Positions 16,411-25,169 are shown, counted from the first letter of the stretch. The stretch: 39,344 nucleotides of DNA from Caldifarciminota bacterium (GCA_020341755.1 CP070834.1:2271431-2310774), one strand, 5' to 3'. The notes: generated by a model not told the origin, from the letters alone. Translations and numbers: made by a program.

Positions 16411-16446
16411 ACCCATCAACGAAATGGGTCTCGTTGCCCAACAACG
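16411..16446. repeat. Two adjacent small hairpins
   Basis: ACCCAT (16411-16416) pairs with ATGGGT (16424-16429), and CGTTG (16432-16436) pairs with CAACG (16442-16446). They lie in the intergenic region between the membrane cyclase and the OmpA-like gene. No role can be assigned. Confidence 0.4.
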
Positions 16447-16471
16447 TATAACGATATGTTTTTTCTTCCTG

Positions 16472-16541
16472 GTTCTTAGTTTTTAGTTCCTACATTCTAT
16501 CCGTGGGCTTTCTACTGCGTGCTGTCTACTACTTACTCTAT
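16472..16541. repeat. Degenerate 7-bp tandem repeat array after the envelope operon
   Basis: Ten 7-base steps beginning GTTCTTA, GTTTTTA, GTTCCTA, CATTCTA and continuing through ACTGCGT, GCTGTCT, ACTACTT. The array touches the stop codon of the last envelope gene. The period matches the array at 13514-13548, but the unit sequence differs. Confidence 0.6.
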
Positions 16542-17395
16542 CTAATAACTATTTCTATCTTGGAGAATTTCGGCTGTAAGCCGATGGTGAAGCGCGGTGC
16601 GGTCTTGATACCTTCTGCCGGCAGGACGGTACGTTTTACGATCTCGTCCATAACTGCCTGACCATGCGCCTTGGCACGTGATTCGGATTCGGAATACGAA
16701 TACACAATGACCTCTTCCTGGAAATTGTCCTTTATCACATTTGCTACTTCATCATAATAATACCCAGCATATTCGGTCGACATCTGCGTGTTATCTCTGA
16801 AGAGTTCGTTCGACGCTATAGCGATGATTGTATTATCGTGCTCTTCATACACGATGCCGGTGAACCGGTAAGAACGACCACCTATTCTCGTCGGGTTTCC
16901 GACCGCATCGAATGCGGTAAAAACATAGTTGTACACTTCCCCCATATTGCACATAGTACCGTTATTCTTCCTGCCGTCCCAGGACAGCGATGCCGGCGGT
17001 AGACCCCGCTCAGCGATCCTCCGTACGATCTCACCATTACTATCCGTGATGATGAGTTCCCAGGATGAAACGGTTTTCTCAAAACGAGGGATGAACAACG
17101 CAATTTCCCCATAGACAAGCCTGCTCAACAGTGGTATGCGCAGATACTCGCTGTGCAGGTAGAGTATCGGCGTGTTCAGGGAATCGATCGTCGCATACAA
17201 TTTATCATCGAAAATGTACCGTTCCTGGGATATGATACTATCGAGCGGCGCGAACGGTTTCAATTCGGGTGCCAGTACGATTTTCCTATCCGTGATCTTA
17301 AATTCTGCTTCTCCGGTGATGACCTCTTCACCGATATCGTGTTCGGTCGGCTCTGCAGCTTGACCAATAAGCAATACTATCAGCAAAAGATTCAT
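16538..17395 (-). CDS. Envelope protein with FlgD-like Ig and degenerate OmpA-like C-terminal region
   Basis: 285 residues with a short signal peptide (MNLLLIVLLIGQAA). A FlgD-like Ig segment spans about residues 105-170 (WELIITDSNGEIVRRI, LPPASLSWDGRKNNG). The last ~95 residues resemble an OmpA-family peptidoglycan-binding domain in shape (helix around DEVANVIKDNF, then SESESRAKAHGQAV), but the usual Asp/Arg ligands are not clear. The start has GAGAGG seven bases upstream. It is the last gene of the envelope operon, 26 bases behind tonB. A role anchoring the Exb/Ton motor to the cell wall, like Pal or OmpA proteins, would fit but is inferred. Stop is TAG. Confidence 0.7.
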   Translation of the reverse strand: MNLLLIVLLIGQAAEPTEHDIGEEVITGEAEFKITDRKIVLAPELKPFAPLDSIISQERYIFDDKLYATIDSLNTPILYLHSEYLRIPLLSRLVYGEIALFIPRFEKTVSSWELIITDSNGEIVRRIAERGLPPASLSWDGRKNNGTMCNMGEVYNYVFTAFDAVGNPTRIGGRSYRFTGIVYEEHDNTIIAIASNELFRDNTQMSTEYAGYYYDEVANVIKDNFQEEVIVYSYSESESRAKAHGQAVMDEIVKRTVLPAEGIKTAPRFTIGLQPKFSKIEIVIR

Positions 17396-17421
17396 TGATT
17401 ACCTCTCACTATACAGCACAG

Positions 17422-18324
17422 TTAGCCGCATACAAACTTGAACGTGATAATACCCCATTGTGTTTCCTGAACCACTCCCGCGGGTAACGGCGCAAATTTC
17501 CATGACCGAACGGCATTGATGACCGCCTGATCGAGGTCGGGATATCCGGAAGATATCTCGACCAGTGATCCCTCTCTTACCCGGCCATTCGGTTCGACCC
17601 AGACTCTGATCTTTACCACACCGGAAAGCCTCTGCCGCAAACACCATGCCGGGTATTTCGGCAGTATCTTGGTCAAGATAGTGCGACCGGCGATCGGCCC
17701 GGCGAGCGAGATCTGCGTACCGGCCTGCTGGACTTTCAACTGGGTCTCGACATTTTTTTCGACGCTCTTCGTGATGTGCGTCGTTTTCGGAGGCGGTGGT
17801 TGTTTATCGATCTTGATAGTAGGTGCGGGTGCCTTTTTCCCGATCTTACCCGAGCTTCCGATCCCGACATCGCCTTCTGTACCAGCACCTCTCGGCAGAT
17901 TTTTTGCCAGCGAGATGGGTTTTTCAGCAAGGATCTCATCCGTGCTCTTCATCGAACCGTTCTTCGAACTGCCGATCTTGACCACATCGCCGATAGAACC
18001 GGCATCCATGTAGCGATCGAGGTCTATCGTCGCCTGGCTGCGGTCGAGTTTCGCATCGAGGTCGATAGCAGGTGTCACAATATCGCTGCCAGACCCGGAC
18101 GGCTCTGCTTCCGACTAGGTTTCCTGAACACCCGACCACACCGACCCCTTTGAGATGACCTTGGCGACTTCGGGTCGGTAGGATTGATCGATCAGGGTCA
18201 CTTCCTGGATATCTTCATAGTTTATCTGTGATGATCTGCTCGACCCCGACAGGAGTATAAAGAGAAGGACATGTATGATGATCGATACGATGATGCCGAG
18301 GTCTAACCGTTTGTCCTTTAGCAT
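17422..18324 (-). pseudogene. tonB: TonB-like energy transducer interrupted by an in-frame TAG at codon 70
   Basis: The N-terminal part (codons 1-69) has the membrane anchor LGIIVSIIIHVLLFILLSG. A TAG stop (complement of 18115-18117) follows Q-E-T. The same frame then stays open for 230 codons with a linker and a C-terminal TonB domain (RTILTKILPKYPAWC, VWVEPNGRVREGSL, DLDQAVINAVRSWKFAPLP). No frameshift is present; one base change would restore a 300-codon gene. The ATG directly follows the exbD stop (TAA-ATG). TonB couples the ExbB/ExbD proton motor to outer-membrane partners. Options are recent inactivation, a base-calling error, amber readthrough, or two separate peptides; the second lacks its own anchor and ribosome site. 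Confidence 0.8.
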
Positions 18325-18714
18325 TTATTCCCTTGGTTTCTTCGTGGCACACGCAATGCGCTTTGCGCCGGTCTTTTTCACCTGGGCGAGAATCTCCAGC
18401 ACATCGCTGTGATACACTTCTTTATCCGCCCGGACAATGACCAACTGGAATGGGTCTTTATCGAGTTCTGCGGCAATGACATCCGGTAACTGTTCGGGCA
18501 GAATCTCAACATCGTTCACGAGCAATCTGTTATCGATCGTGAACGTAACCGTCAAATTCTCTTCGGTCTTGGTCTCCGCGGTGTGTGCCATAGGCACATC
18601 GACGCTCGTCTGAGTATGAGTCATGACGAGCGGAGCGATCATCATCATCACCAGCACCAGGATCAAACCAACGCACGCCATTGGCAGTATATCAATATTT
18701 CCCATCTGTTTCAT
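18325..18714 (-). CDS. exbD: ExbD/TolR-like protein lacking the membrane aspartate
   Basis: 129 residues: one membrane helix (about 10-31) and a periplasmic domain of ExbD type (VTFTIDNRLLVNDVEILPEQLP, VIVRADKEVYHSDVLEILAQVK). In ExbD/TolR the helix begins P-x-x-D, and this Asp carries protons. Here the same position reads P-M-A-C (Cys14), and the only nearby acid, Asp8, lies before the helix. The protein may serve as a structural or non-proton-carrying partner of the neighbouring ExbD. It overlaps that gene by four bases (ATGA) and abuts tonB, so translation is coupled. Confidence 0.88.
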   Translation of the reverse strand: MKQMGNIDILPMACVGLILVLVMMMIAPLVMTHTQTSVDVPMAHTAETKTEENLTVTFTIDNRLLVNDVEILPEQLPDVIAAELDKDPFQLVIVRADKEVYHSDVLEILAQVKKTGAKRIACATKKPRE

Positions 18715-19124
18715 CTTCGGCTCCTGAGCAGGGCGAGCTCACCGGCTCCCTTTTGTTTTGCCAGATCGAGTATCTGAACGACACGTTCGTACTTCACGTT
18801 CTGCTCGGTCGAGACGATGACTTTTCGTGCCACGCTCCTGGCGAGGAGTTCGGGCAGCAATTCCTCCAGCCGCTCGTAGCTCACGGTCTCCTCGTTGAGC
18901 ATGATCGAACCGTCGTCGAGCAGGTGAATATTAACCTTGATATCGCTGACATCCCCGGCGCTCGCTTTGGCGACACCGGGAGTATTAACGAAAATCCCCG
19001 ATTCGAAGAACAGCGGAATTGTCACGATGAAACCGATTACGAGCGAGAGCGCGATATCGACCAGTGAATTCAATATCAGCCCCTCGGGTTTCTTCTCAAA
19101 CTTCAACCGTCTTCGTTTGCCCAT
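18711..19124 (-). CDS. exbD: ExbD/TolR-like protein with intact membrane aspartate
   Basis: 137 residues from the ATG at 19124, one base after the exbB stop; an in-frame start at 19145 would overlap exbB by 20 bases. A basic N-terminus (MGKRRRLKFEKKP) precedes one membrane helix (about 15-38) that carries Asp23 in NSLVDIALSLVIG, the position essential for proton flow in the family. The periplasmic domain (DIKVNIHLLDDGSIMLNEETV, IVSTEQNVKYERVVQILDLAKQKG) is of ExbD type. With ExbB it forms the inner-membrane proton channel that drives TonB. Confidence 0.9.
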   Translation of the reverse strand: MGKRRRLKFEKKPEGLILNSLVDIALSLVIGFIVTIPLFFESGIFVNTPGVAKASAGDVSDIKVNIHLLDDGSIMLNEETVSYERLEELLPELLARSVARKVIVSTEQNVKYERVVQILDLAKQKGAGELALLRSRR

Positions 19125-19125
19125 G

Positions 19126-19833
19126 TCAGAAGTTCCAGCCCTCATCGGCCGGCGGTGCAGGAGGCGGGGTCGGCTTTGTCGGACCTGTCTTGCCAGCCTG
19201 CCCGGCGGCTTTCTTCTTCATATTACTGAACAGGACCACGACACGGTCGCTGACGCCGTCGAGTTCCAATGCCAGCTCACTGCTTTTTTTAGTAAAATAG
19301 TTGTAGAAGAAGAGCGTAGGAATGCCTATGAACAGACCGAAGGCCGTGGTCAGAAGCGCTTCTGCAATACCGCTCGATATGACCGCCGGTCCGCCCGAAC
19401 CGGTAATAGCGATGTTGTGGAATGATTTGATCAATCCCATAACTGTACCGAGCAATCCCAGGAGGGTAGCGGCGTTTGCCAGCGTTCCCATACCGCCGAG
19501 ATACCGATCGAACTTCACTTTTTCTTCAATAATGAAGCTCGAGAGAAGGTCGAGGAGATTATCTGAATCGAGCTGACGGTTGTTGAGTGCAACACTGAAG
19601 AGCCCGTTGAGCGTATTCTTCTTTTGGTTGACATAATTGAAAGCGGCATTGACCCCCTGATTTCTAACCAGCTGGCTGAATTGTATAAAACCCTTTCGTG
19701 GATCAAAACGGTTCCGAGAGAAGTAGATGAAGCGTTCGATTATGAGTGCCAGAGCAACGATGGAACAGAACAGTAAAATTATCATGACCAGACTTCCTTT
19801 AAAAATGTCAATGACTGGCTGCCCTAAAATCAT
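19126..19833 (-). CDS. exbB: ExbB/TolQ/MotA-type proton channel protein
   Basis: 235 residues with three membrane helices (about 15-38, 115-140, 155-185). The family's pore motifs are clear: LLGLLGTVMGLIKSF and GIAEALLTTAFGLFIGIPTLFFYNYF, with the conserved Glu and Thr residues. The C-terminus is an unusual Pro-rich tail (TGPTKPTPPPAPPADE). A strong AAAGGAGG lies five bases before the ATG. It lies between the TPR protein gene and two exbD genes and forms the stator of the motor. Confidence 0.94.
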   Translation of the reverse strand: MILGQPVIDIFKGSLVMIILLFCSIVALALIIERFIYFSRNRFDPRKGFIQFSQLVRNQGVNAAFNYVNQKKNTLNGLFSVALNNRQLDSDNLLDLLSSFIIEEKVKFDRYLGGMGTLANAATLLGLLGTVMGLIKSFHNIAITGSGGPAVISSGIAEALLTTAFGLFIGIPTLFFYNYFTKKSSELALELDGVSDRVVVLFSNMKKKAAGQAGKTGPTKPTPPPAPPADEGWNF

Positions 19834-19852
19834 TCATCCTCCTTTATTGTCA

Positions 19853-22321
19853 TCATTCATTTCCTCCTTCTGGTTCTTCCGGAGTAATCTCTTCGGACGG
19901 TGGCGCGGTTCTCATCCCCTGTTCTCCAAGCAACTGCTCGCAAATCCCAACGTTATGCTGGGCATTTGCCAGGTAGGCTGAATTAGGATATGACTGGACC
20001 ACTGTCTTGAAATTTGTCAATGCTTTTCCATATTCTTGCATATTATAATAGGCTGTTCCGAGATTGAAATATACTACATCCAGCTGTTCGGCGGATGGGA
20101 AATACTGAAGAAATCGTTCATATAATTCTGCAGCCCGTGCCCATTTCTCAAGTTCATTCGCAGATTCAGCTGCCAGGAGCAGGGCATCCGGTGCCTGTGA
20201 CGAATTCGGAAAATTGACAACTACCTTGAGAAACTCATCAATAGCGCGTTCATAATTTCCTTCGTCGAAATGATCGCGGGCGATCCGGTATTGTCCGTCA
20301 GCCGCAAGTTCGCTTTCCGGAAATTTGCTTACGAAGAGGACCATCTCGTCCATCGAATCGAATCCTTTCCGGTAATAACACATTTCCATGCTCTTACGAG
20401 CACCCGCGGCTTCGTCTGATGTCGGAAATAGATCGAGGAATTTCTGAAACTCCCTGATCGCATCATCAAAACTCTGTTCATTATAATAACTCTGTCCGAT
20501 CGCCAGCTGGGCAGAGCGGGCATAGTCATTCTGGGGATGATTTTCCACTGCCCAGCGGAACAGGGCGCGTGCCTTATCGTACTCCAGTGCCTTGAAGTAC
20601 GTATCGCCCGCCCGAAAACCGGCTTCTGCCGCCTTGTAGGAAAAAGGGTAGGTCCCGATAAGTTCTTCCCAGGCCTCGATCGCCTGACCGTAATACTGGA
20701 GATTGAAATAGCACATCCCCGCATAGAACAATGCCGGGACCGCACACCGCTCATCCTTCGGATAGGTATGGTACACGGCTTCGAACGTATCGAGCGCGGC
20801 CAGGTGATTGTTAAGATTGTATTGTGTATAACCGATACCGAGATAGGTTGCGATCACCAGGGATGAATCATGGAACGGTGTCTGGCTCATGGCGGTCAAT
20901 ATCTGATGTGCCTCTTTTGAACGGTCCTGATTGTAGATGGCGTAGGCAAGACCGATCTTCGCATAGGGAGTGACCTCGACGCCGAAAAACTCCTGGGTCA
21001 CACGGAGATACTGCTTTTCCGCTTCTGGAAAATTATCCTTGTAATAGTATGCCTCACCAAGGAAGAAATGTGTTCTTCCTCGCCATGGGTTGGTTTCGGC
21101 AGGGAAATCCCGGAGGTATCGGCTGCCAAAGGTGACTGCGTGATCGTACTGTTTCAACCTGTTCAGCGAAGACAGGAGCATTGCCGCACTCGGCTCACGG
21201 AGCATGGAATTCGGGTAATACTGCAGCAGTTGCTCGAAGTACACTGATGCGTGATAATAATCTTTGTTCTGGAAATATATCATACCCGTAAGATACTCAC
21301 CGATACTCGACAGTTCGCCTGTAGCGAACATGGTCGCTAATTGCGAGGCAGAAGCGAGTGCTCGCAGTGTATCACCGGATGCCATCAGGGCATGCGTCAG
21401 CTGGAGGTTGGCATAGGTCGCTATCTGGGTATTCGGGTAATTCGCACGCACCCACTGGAACGCACTGACCGAGCCAGAGCCATCACCGAGATGCATCCTG
21501 CTGATACCGAGAAAGTAACTGCTGTGCGCGGCAAGTAAATTATCGGAGTGGCGGGTCAAGGGTAGAAGATGTTCTGAAGCAGCCGCATATTCACCCGCGT
21601 GAACCATGGCTGCGGCAAGGAAAAAATGTGCATAATCGTTCAATGAGCTCAGTGGATAGTTGACGATGAAGTCCCAGAATTTAATCCGTGCACCATCGAA
21701 ATCCCGGTTGAAGAATAGCGCTTCGGCTCTCGAGAACTCGGCGAGGACCGCAATGGGCGTGTTGGGTGCTACATCGAGGATTTCCTTGAAAACTCCGATC
21801 GCTTCCAGCGGCTTGCCGAGCCGGGAAAGTGCCTTGCCGTAATAAAATTTTGCCTCGAGTAATTCATTACCGGCAAGTTTATCCCGCGCTTCCTCAAAAC
21901 TTCCCCGGAAATAGTGTAGTACGCCAAGCGCAAAGTTCGCCCGCTCTTCCTGCTGATACGCAGCATGCTTGAGCAGTCTCTGCAGGATATCTTCGGCTTC
22001 CCGAAAATTTCCCTGCAGTATATCGATGAGGCCTATTGCATATAAACATTCCGGAGCAAGATAGGTTGCGCGTTTTTCTTTGAGGACCTGTTCGAAACGT
22101 TTCTTGGCATTCTCATACTCGCCCAGGTTGAAATAACATTCGGCAAGGCGGAATTCCACCTCATCACCAAAATCACTGCCTCCATACCGACCCAGCATCG
22201 TTCGGAAATAATCTACGGCACTGCGGTAATCTTCCTGGAGGAATAACTGATGGCCGATCTCATAGTCTGTGACCAGCTGGTCATAATCAATAGCCAGGAG
22301 GAATAGCACTATAGGTATCAT
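19853..22321 (-). CDS. Large periplasmic TPR-repeat protein
   Basis: 822 residues with a short signal peptide (MIPIVLFLLAIDY), then TPR/BamD-like repeats of about 34-38 residues over almost its whole length (for example FRLAECYFNLGEYENAKKRFEQVL and YFNLGTAYYNMQEYGKALTNFKTVVQSYPNS). No enzyme domain is visible. The short acidic tail is EEITPEEPEGGNE. Such proteins are assembly scaffolds; YbgF/CpoB, linked to the Tol system, is a much smaller relative in architecture. The gene lies 19 bases before exbB and 56 bases after the PorV-like gene, so it probably links the motor and an outer-membrane partner (inference). AAAGGA precedes the ATG. Confidence 0.85.
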   Translation of the reverse strand: MIPIVLFLLAIDYDQLVTDYEIGHQLFLQEDYRSAVDYFRTMLGRYGGSDFGDEVEFRLAECYFNLGEYENAKKRFEQVLKEKRATYLAPECLYAIGLIDILQGNFREAEDILQRLLKHAAYQQEERANFALGVLHYFRGSFEEARDKLAGNELLEAKFYYGKALSRLGKPLEAIGVFKEILDVAPNTPIAVLAEFSRAEALFFNRDFDGARIKFWDFIVNYPLSSLNDYAHFFLAAAMVHAGEYAAASEHLLPLTRHSDNLLAAHSSYFLGISRMHLGDGSGSVSAFQWVRANYPNTQIATYANLQLTHALMASGDTLRALASASQLATMFATGELSSIGEYLTGMIYFQNKDYYHASVYFEQLLQYYPNSMLREPSAAMLLSSLNRLKQYDHAVTFGSRYLRDFPAETNPWRGRTHFFLGEAYYYKDNFPEAEKQYLRVTQEFFGVEVTPYAKIGLAYAIYNQDRSKEAHQILTAMSQTPFHDSSLVIATYLGIGYTQYNLNNHLAALDTFEAVYHTYPKDERCAVPALFYAGMCYFNLQYYGQAIEAWEELIGTYPFSYKAAEAGFRAGDTYFKALEYDKARALFRWAVENHPQNDYARSAQLAIGQSYYNEQSFDDAIREFQKFLDLFPTSDEAAGARKSMEMCYYRKGFDSMDEMVLFVSKFPESELAADGQYRIARDHFDEGNYERAIDEFLKVVVNFPNSSQAPDALLLAAESANELEKWARAAELYERFLQYFPSAEQLDVVYFNLGTAYYNMQEYGKALTNFKTVVQSYPNSAYLANAQHNVGICEQLLGEQGMRTAPPSEEITPEEPEGGNE

Positions 22322-22377
22322 TCTTTTCCTTTCCCAGAATGTGTCTTAAAGAATATTTTATGCATTTAGTCTTCGAT

Positions 22378-23688
22378 TCAGTCCTGAGGAAGAAATTCGA
22401 TCTCGCCTTCGGGACCGAGCGTCGCAACCTCGCTCAAGAAACTCCTAAAACTGATGGTCTCGCCCATCTCATCGATGATGATAATCTCGTAGTAATATTT
22501 TCCGTCAGAGACGACCCTCCCGATATCATCGAGACCATCCCAGGAAAGACGAAGCGGAGGAGCATCCCATCCCGAATAGGTCCGTACGACTTCGCCGTAC
22601 TGATTGCGTATAAGCAGCTGCCAGCGTTCGATCGGCCGCTTTGTCTTATAGTGCAGATCCAACCAGGCAACGTTTTCCTTCCGGCCGGGAGTCGGGGAGA
22701 ACTTCCTCGGCGACCCCTCGACCCAGGTCCGGAAACCACCGAAATTGAGGAACATACCGACTTTGTGTCTGGTCGGGGCAAGGTAGCTCGAGGCGTAATG
22801 CAACTCGACCGCATAGTCGATACCGGCAGAGAACTTATTCCAGTCCTGCTGAAGACCAAGACCCGCTGTGATGAAGTTCTTATCCAGACCGCCCCGTATA
22901 GTCAGGATCGGGTAGACCGGTACGAACTCGATACCGACATGCGGTTCAATAGACGTGTAGTCGAGAACGTTCTTGCTTACATCCACCGCGATGATCGCCC
23001 GGCCGTCATACAATTTGAGTGCCGCACCACCCCGGAACGTAAGGGGCACCTCGTCGGTCTCATCGATGTACGTGAGCCTGGGTCCGAGGAGATTCTGGCA
23101 GGTGATGCCGATGGTGAAGCTTTTCCGCGGGAACAAGAACATTCCCAGATCGGCACCGATACCCACGGCTCCGTACTGCGCGATCTTACTGATCATCGAT
23201 TTGACATTCAACCCCAGACCGAGTATTCGCAGCGGTTGATAGGCATACGAGAACATAAAGCAATATTGATAAAAACTGTATATGCCCGCCTCAGTACCAG
23301 AGGGTGTGTATGATATAATATCGGGGGATCCCTGGTATACAAAACATAGACCCAGCGATCCGAACCGCCTGGTCGGCAGGGCGTACCCCAGATATCCTGC
23401 GGAAGTACCGAGCAAAGACAGATATGATGACTTTATGTTATGCGACATGAGCTGCACCAGCCCGGCAGGGTTATAATATGCGGCTTCCTGGTCATCCGCA
23501 AGTCCGGTAAAGGTCTTGCCCATGGCAATGGTACGCGGAGTCATACCATAGTTCAACAAAGCACCTGGCACCCCGCCTTCCTGTGCGAACCCGATGCTCA
23601 TCACGGTAAAGAAGAGTGCACAGGACATGAGTATCACGCTGCGCCGTGGGGAAATCCTGTTAATGGATTGTATCCTGCTCTCTACCAT
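22378..23688 (-). CDS. PorV-like outer-membrane barrel protein with C-terminal FlgD-like domain
   Basis: 436 residues from the ATG at 23688, preceded by AAAGGTAGGTG; it overlaps the stop of the upstream gene. A signal peptide (VILMSCALFFTVMSIGFAQ) is followed by a typical PorV/UPF0164-like beginning: LLNYGMTPRTIAMGKTFTGLADDQEAAYYNPAGL. The middle is rich in aromatic, alternating beta strands consistent with a barrel. The last ~110 residues form a FlgD-like Ig domain (WQLLIRNQYGEVVRTYSG, LRLSWDGLDDIGRVVSDGKYYYEI). PorV proteins belong to type IX secretion shuttling in Bacteroidetes. Here the context is instead an ExbB/D-TonB cluster. Confidence 0.82.
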   Translation of the reverse strand: MVESRIQSINRISPRRSVILMSCALFFTVMSIGFAQEGGVPGALLNYGMTPRTIAMGKTFTGLADDQEAAYYNPAGLVQLMSHNIKSSYLSLLGTSAGYLGYALPTRRFGSLGLCFVYQGSPDIISYTPSGTEAGIYSFYQYCFMFSYAYQPLRILGLGLNVKSMISKIAQYGAVGIGADLGMFLFPRKSFTIGITCQNLLGPRLTYIDETDEVPLTFRGGAALKLYDGRAIIAVDVSKNVLDYTSIEPHVGIEFVPVYPILTIRGGLDKNFITAGLGLQQDWNKFSAGIDYAVELHYASSYLAPTRHKVGMFLNFGGFRTWVEGSPRKFSPTPGRKENVAWLDLHYKTKRPIERWQLLIRNQYGEVVRTYSGWDAPPLRLSWDGLDDIGRVVSDGKYYYEIIIIDEMGETISFRSFLSEVATLGPEGEIEFLPQD

Positions 23689-25061
23689 ACGACACCTACC
23701 TTTGTCGCTGCTTTCACGACCGTGTTCGTGTGCGTCCACGCCTTGAGCACGGCATAATATAAACCGCTCGCAACGCGCTGATTCTTATCGTTGTAACCGG
23801 TCCATGCTATCCTGTTCAACCCTGCCTGGGCACCGATATCACCGGCATCGATCTCTTTCTGAAGGATCAGATTACCAAAAGGATCAAAGATCAAAAAGCT
23901 AACGTTCGCACTCGCCGGCAACCGGTATTCAAAGTACATCGAGCCTGACCCTTCTATGCCGAGGGGATTCGGGTACGCTTTGAGCAGGGTATCGACCAGC
24001 GTGGTATCATTAGTGGTATCCTGCTGGGCGAGTATATTCAGGTATGAACGGTAAGATGATTCGATCGTCCCGTCATCTGCCCACAGGTTCTGATTGTCGC
24101 CGGCAAAGCTGAAATTGACCAGGAATTGTGCGCTGCCGTTACTGAGCGTTTCTGCTGGGGGATTGGAGAAACTGAAGTCTGACACGAGTTGTACCGGATA
24201 ACCGCTCACCGCGGTCATGTTCCACATCGTATCGGTCGCATAGACTAATACCTGGAAATTCGTGCCTTCGTACTGGTCCAGCGGCATTCCCGATTTGCCG
24301 GGGGTGGCTGGTATCTCACTCGTCGTGTCGCCCGGCAGATGCGTTTCACCGGGAAGGACCACCAGCAGATCGGCGTAGGCTCCCGCAGATACCGGGATTG
24401 CTGCTGATGTATCTGTTTGTATCGAGGTGTTGGTAAGATCCGAAGCATAGATCTGCCGTGTCCCCGCGGTCCGGAATGCATAGGAAAAAGCGCGCGTACC
24501 GTTAACAAGCTGAATCTGCTGCTGGCTGACAAACGGATCAGAAGTCGTAACCCGCACCGTATGACCGATCGTATCGACAAGATTATACCATGCATCGGTC
24601 GCATAGACCTGAGCGGTAAAGGTATTTCCAGCAGTCTGTCCGGTCACGCTGCCGCTCTTACCGGTCGCGGTCCCCGGAGCATATGTCTCGTTCGGCACCA
24701 GAAGGAACAGCTGGGTCGGGATATTCGCCAATGTTTGTATCTGGTTTGACATCCCTGAATGTCCCTGAAAATCGTTACATATTAAGGACAGCGCATCCGA
24801 TGCCAGGGTTACAGTCACTGAGCCTGACCATGACCCACCGCTGAACTGAGCAAGCGTATCACAGTACACCGGGTTCGAAGGATTATCCAATGACGTATAT
24901 ATGCGGGCAGATCCATTGTAACCGTAATATGGATTGCCGTTGGCGTCCAGCGCATAGACCACAATACCGAACGGGTCACCAGCCCGTTGCGGCGTACTTA
25001 TCGGAGAAAATTCAAAATGGTCGAGTTGGCCTATAAGTATGACAGCGAGTAAACTTATCAA
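23682..25061 (-). CDS. Surface protein with repeated beta domains and C-terminal FlgD-like domain
   Basis: 459 residues. The TTG start at 25061 is preceded by AAAGGAGG four bases upstream, so it is credible. A short signal peptide (ISLLAVILIGQ) precedes at least three Ig-like repeats, recognisable by NPYYGYNGSARI, DAWYNLVDTIGHTVRV and DTMWNMTAVSGYPVQL. The C-terminus is a FlgD-like Ig domain with the YPNPLG hallmark and SGLYYAVLKAW. It is the first gene of the envelope operon. Exported, probably displayed at the surface; ligand unknown. Stop is TAG. Confidence 0.78.
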   Translation of the reverse strand: MISLLAVILIGQLDHFEFSPISTPQRAGDPFGIVVYALDANGNPYYGYNGSARIYTSLDNPSNPVYCDTLAQFSGGSWSGSVTVTLASDALSLICNDFQGHSGMSNQIQTLANIPTQLFLLVPNETYAPGTATGKSGSVTGQTAGNTFTAQVYATDAWYNLVDTIGHTVRVTTSDPFVSQQQIQLVNGTRAFSYAFRTAGTRQIYASDLTNTSIQTDTSAAIPVSAGAYADLLVVLPGETHLPGDTTSEIPATPGKSGMPLDQYEGTNFQVLVYATDTMWNMTAVSGYPVQLVSDFSFSNPPAETLSNGSAQFLVNFSFAGDNQNLWADDGTIESSYRSYLNILAQQDTTNDTTLVDTLLKAYPNPLGIEGSGSMYFEYRLPASANVSFLIFDPFGNLILQKEIDAGDIGAQAGLNRIAWTGYNDKNQRVASGLYYAVLKAWTHTNTVVKAATKVGVVW

Positions 25062-25087
25062 GATGCCTCCTTTCTATACTGCGGCAT

Positions 25088-25116
25088 AGTATAAGATATC
25101 ACAATAGCACCTTCAA
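25088..25116 (-). promoter_or_regulatory. Promoter of the eight-gene envelope operon
   Basis: On the - strand: TTGAAG (complement of 25111-25116), 17-bp spacer, TATACT (complement of 25088-25093), about 26 bases before the TTG start at 25061. I see no other promoter down to 16538. Confidence 0.65.
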
Positions 25117-25169
25117 TTCACAACAGTATTTTCGACAAAGAGAATTATAACGATTATCAGAATATTGTC

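Noticed and set aside
16436-16442. GCCCAAC as an integron attC core (RYYYAAC)
   Set aside because: No matching GTTRRRY partner or imperfect palindrome of attC size surrounds it, and no gene cassette is present.
16472-16541. CRISPR array
   Set aside because: The units are seven bases, degenerate and without spacers, and no cas genes are present.
18115-18117. Genome-wide reassignment of TAG to an amino acid
   Set aside because: TAG ends at least six other intact genes (for example 6188-6190, 8326-8328, 23682-23684, 29096-29098, 32450-32452), and only tonB continues with recognisable domain sequence past it.
22339-23313. 324-codon + strand ORF
   Set aside because: It is wholly antisense to the PorV-like gene, has no ribosome site and encodes a low-complexity charged product.
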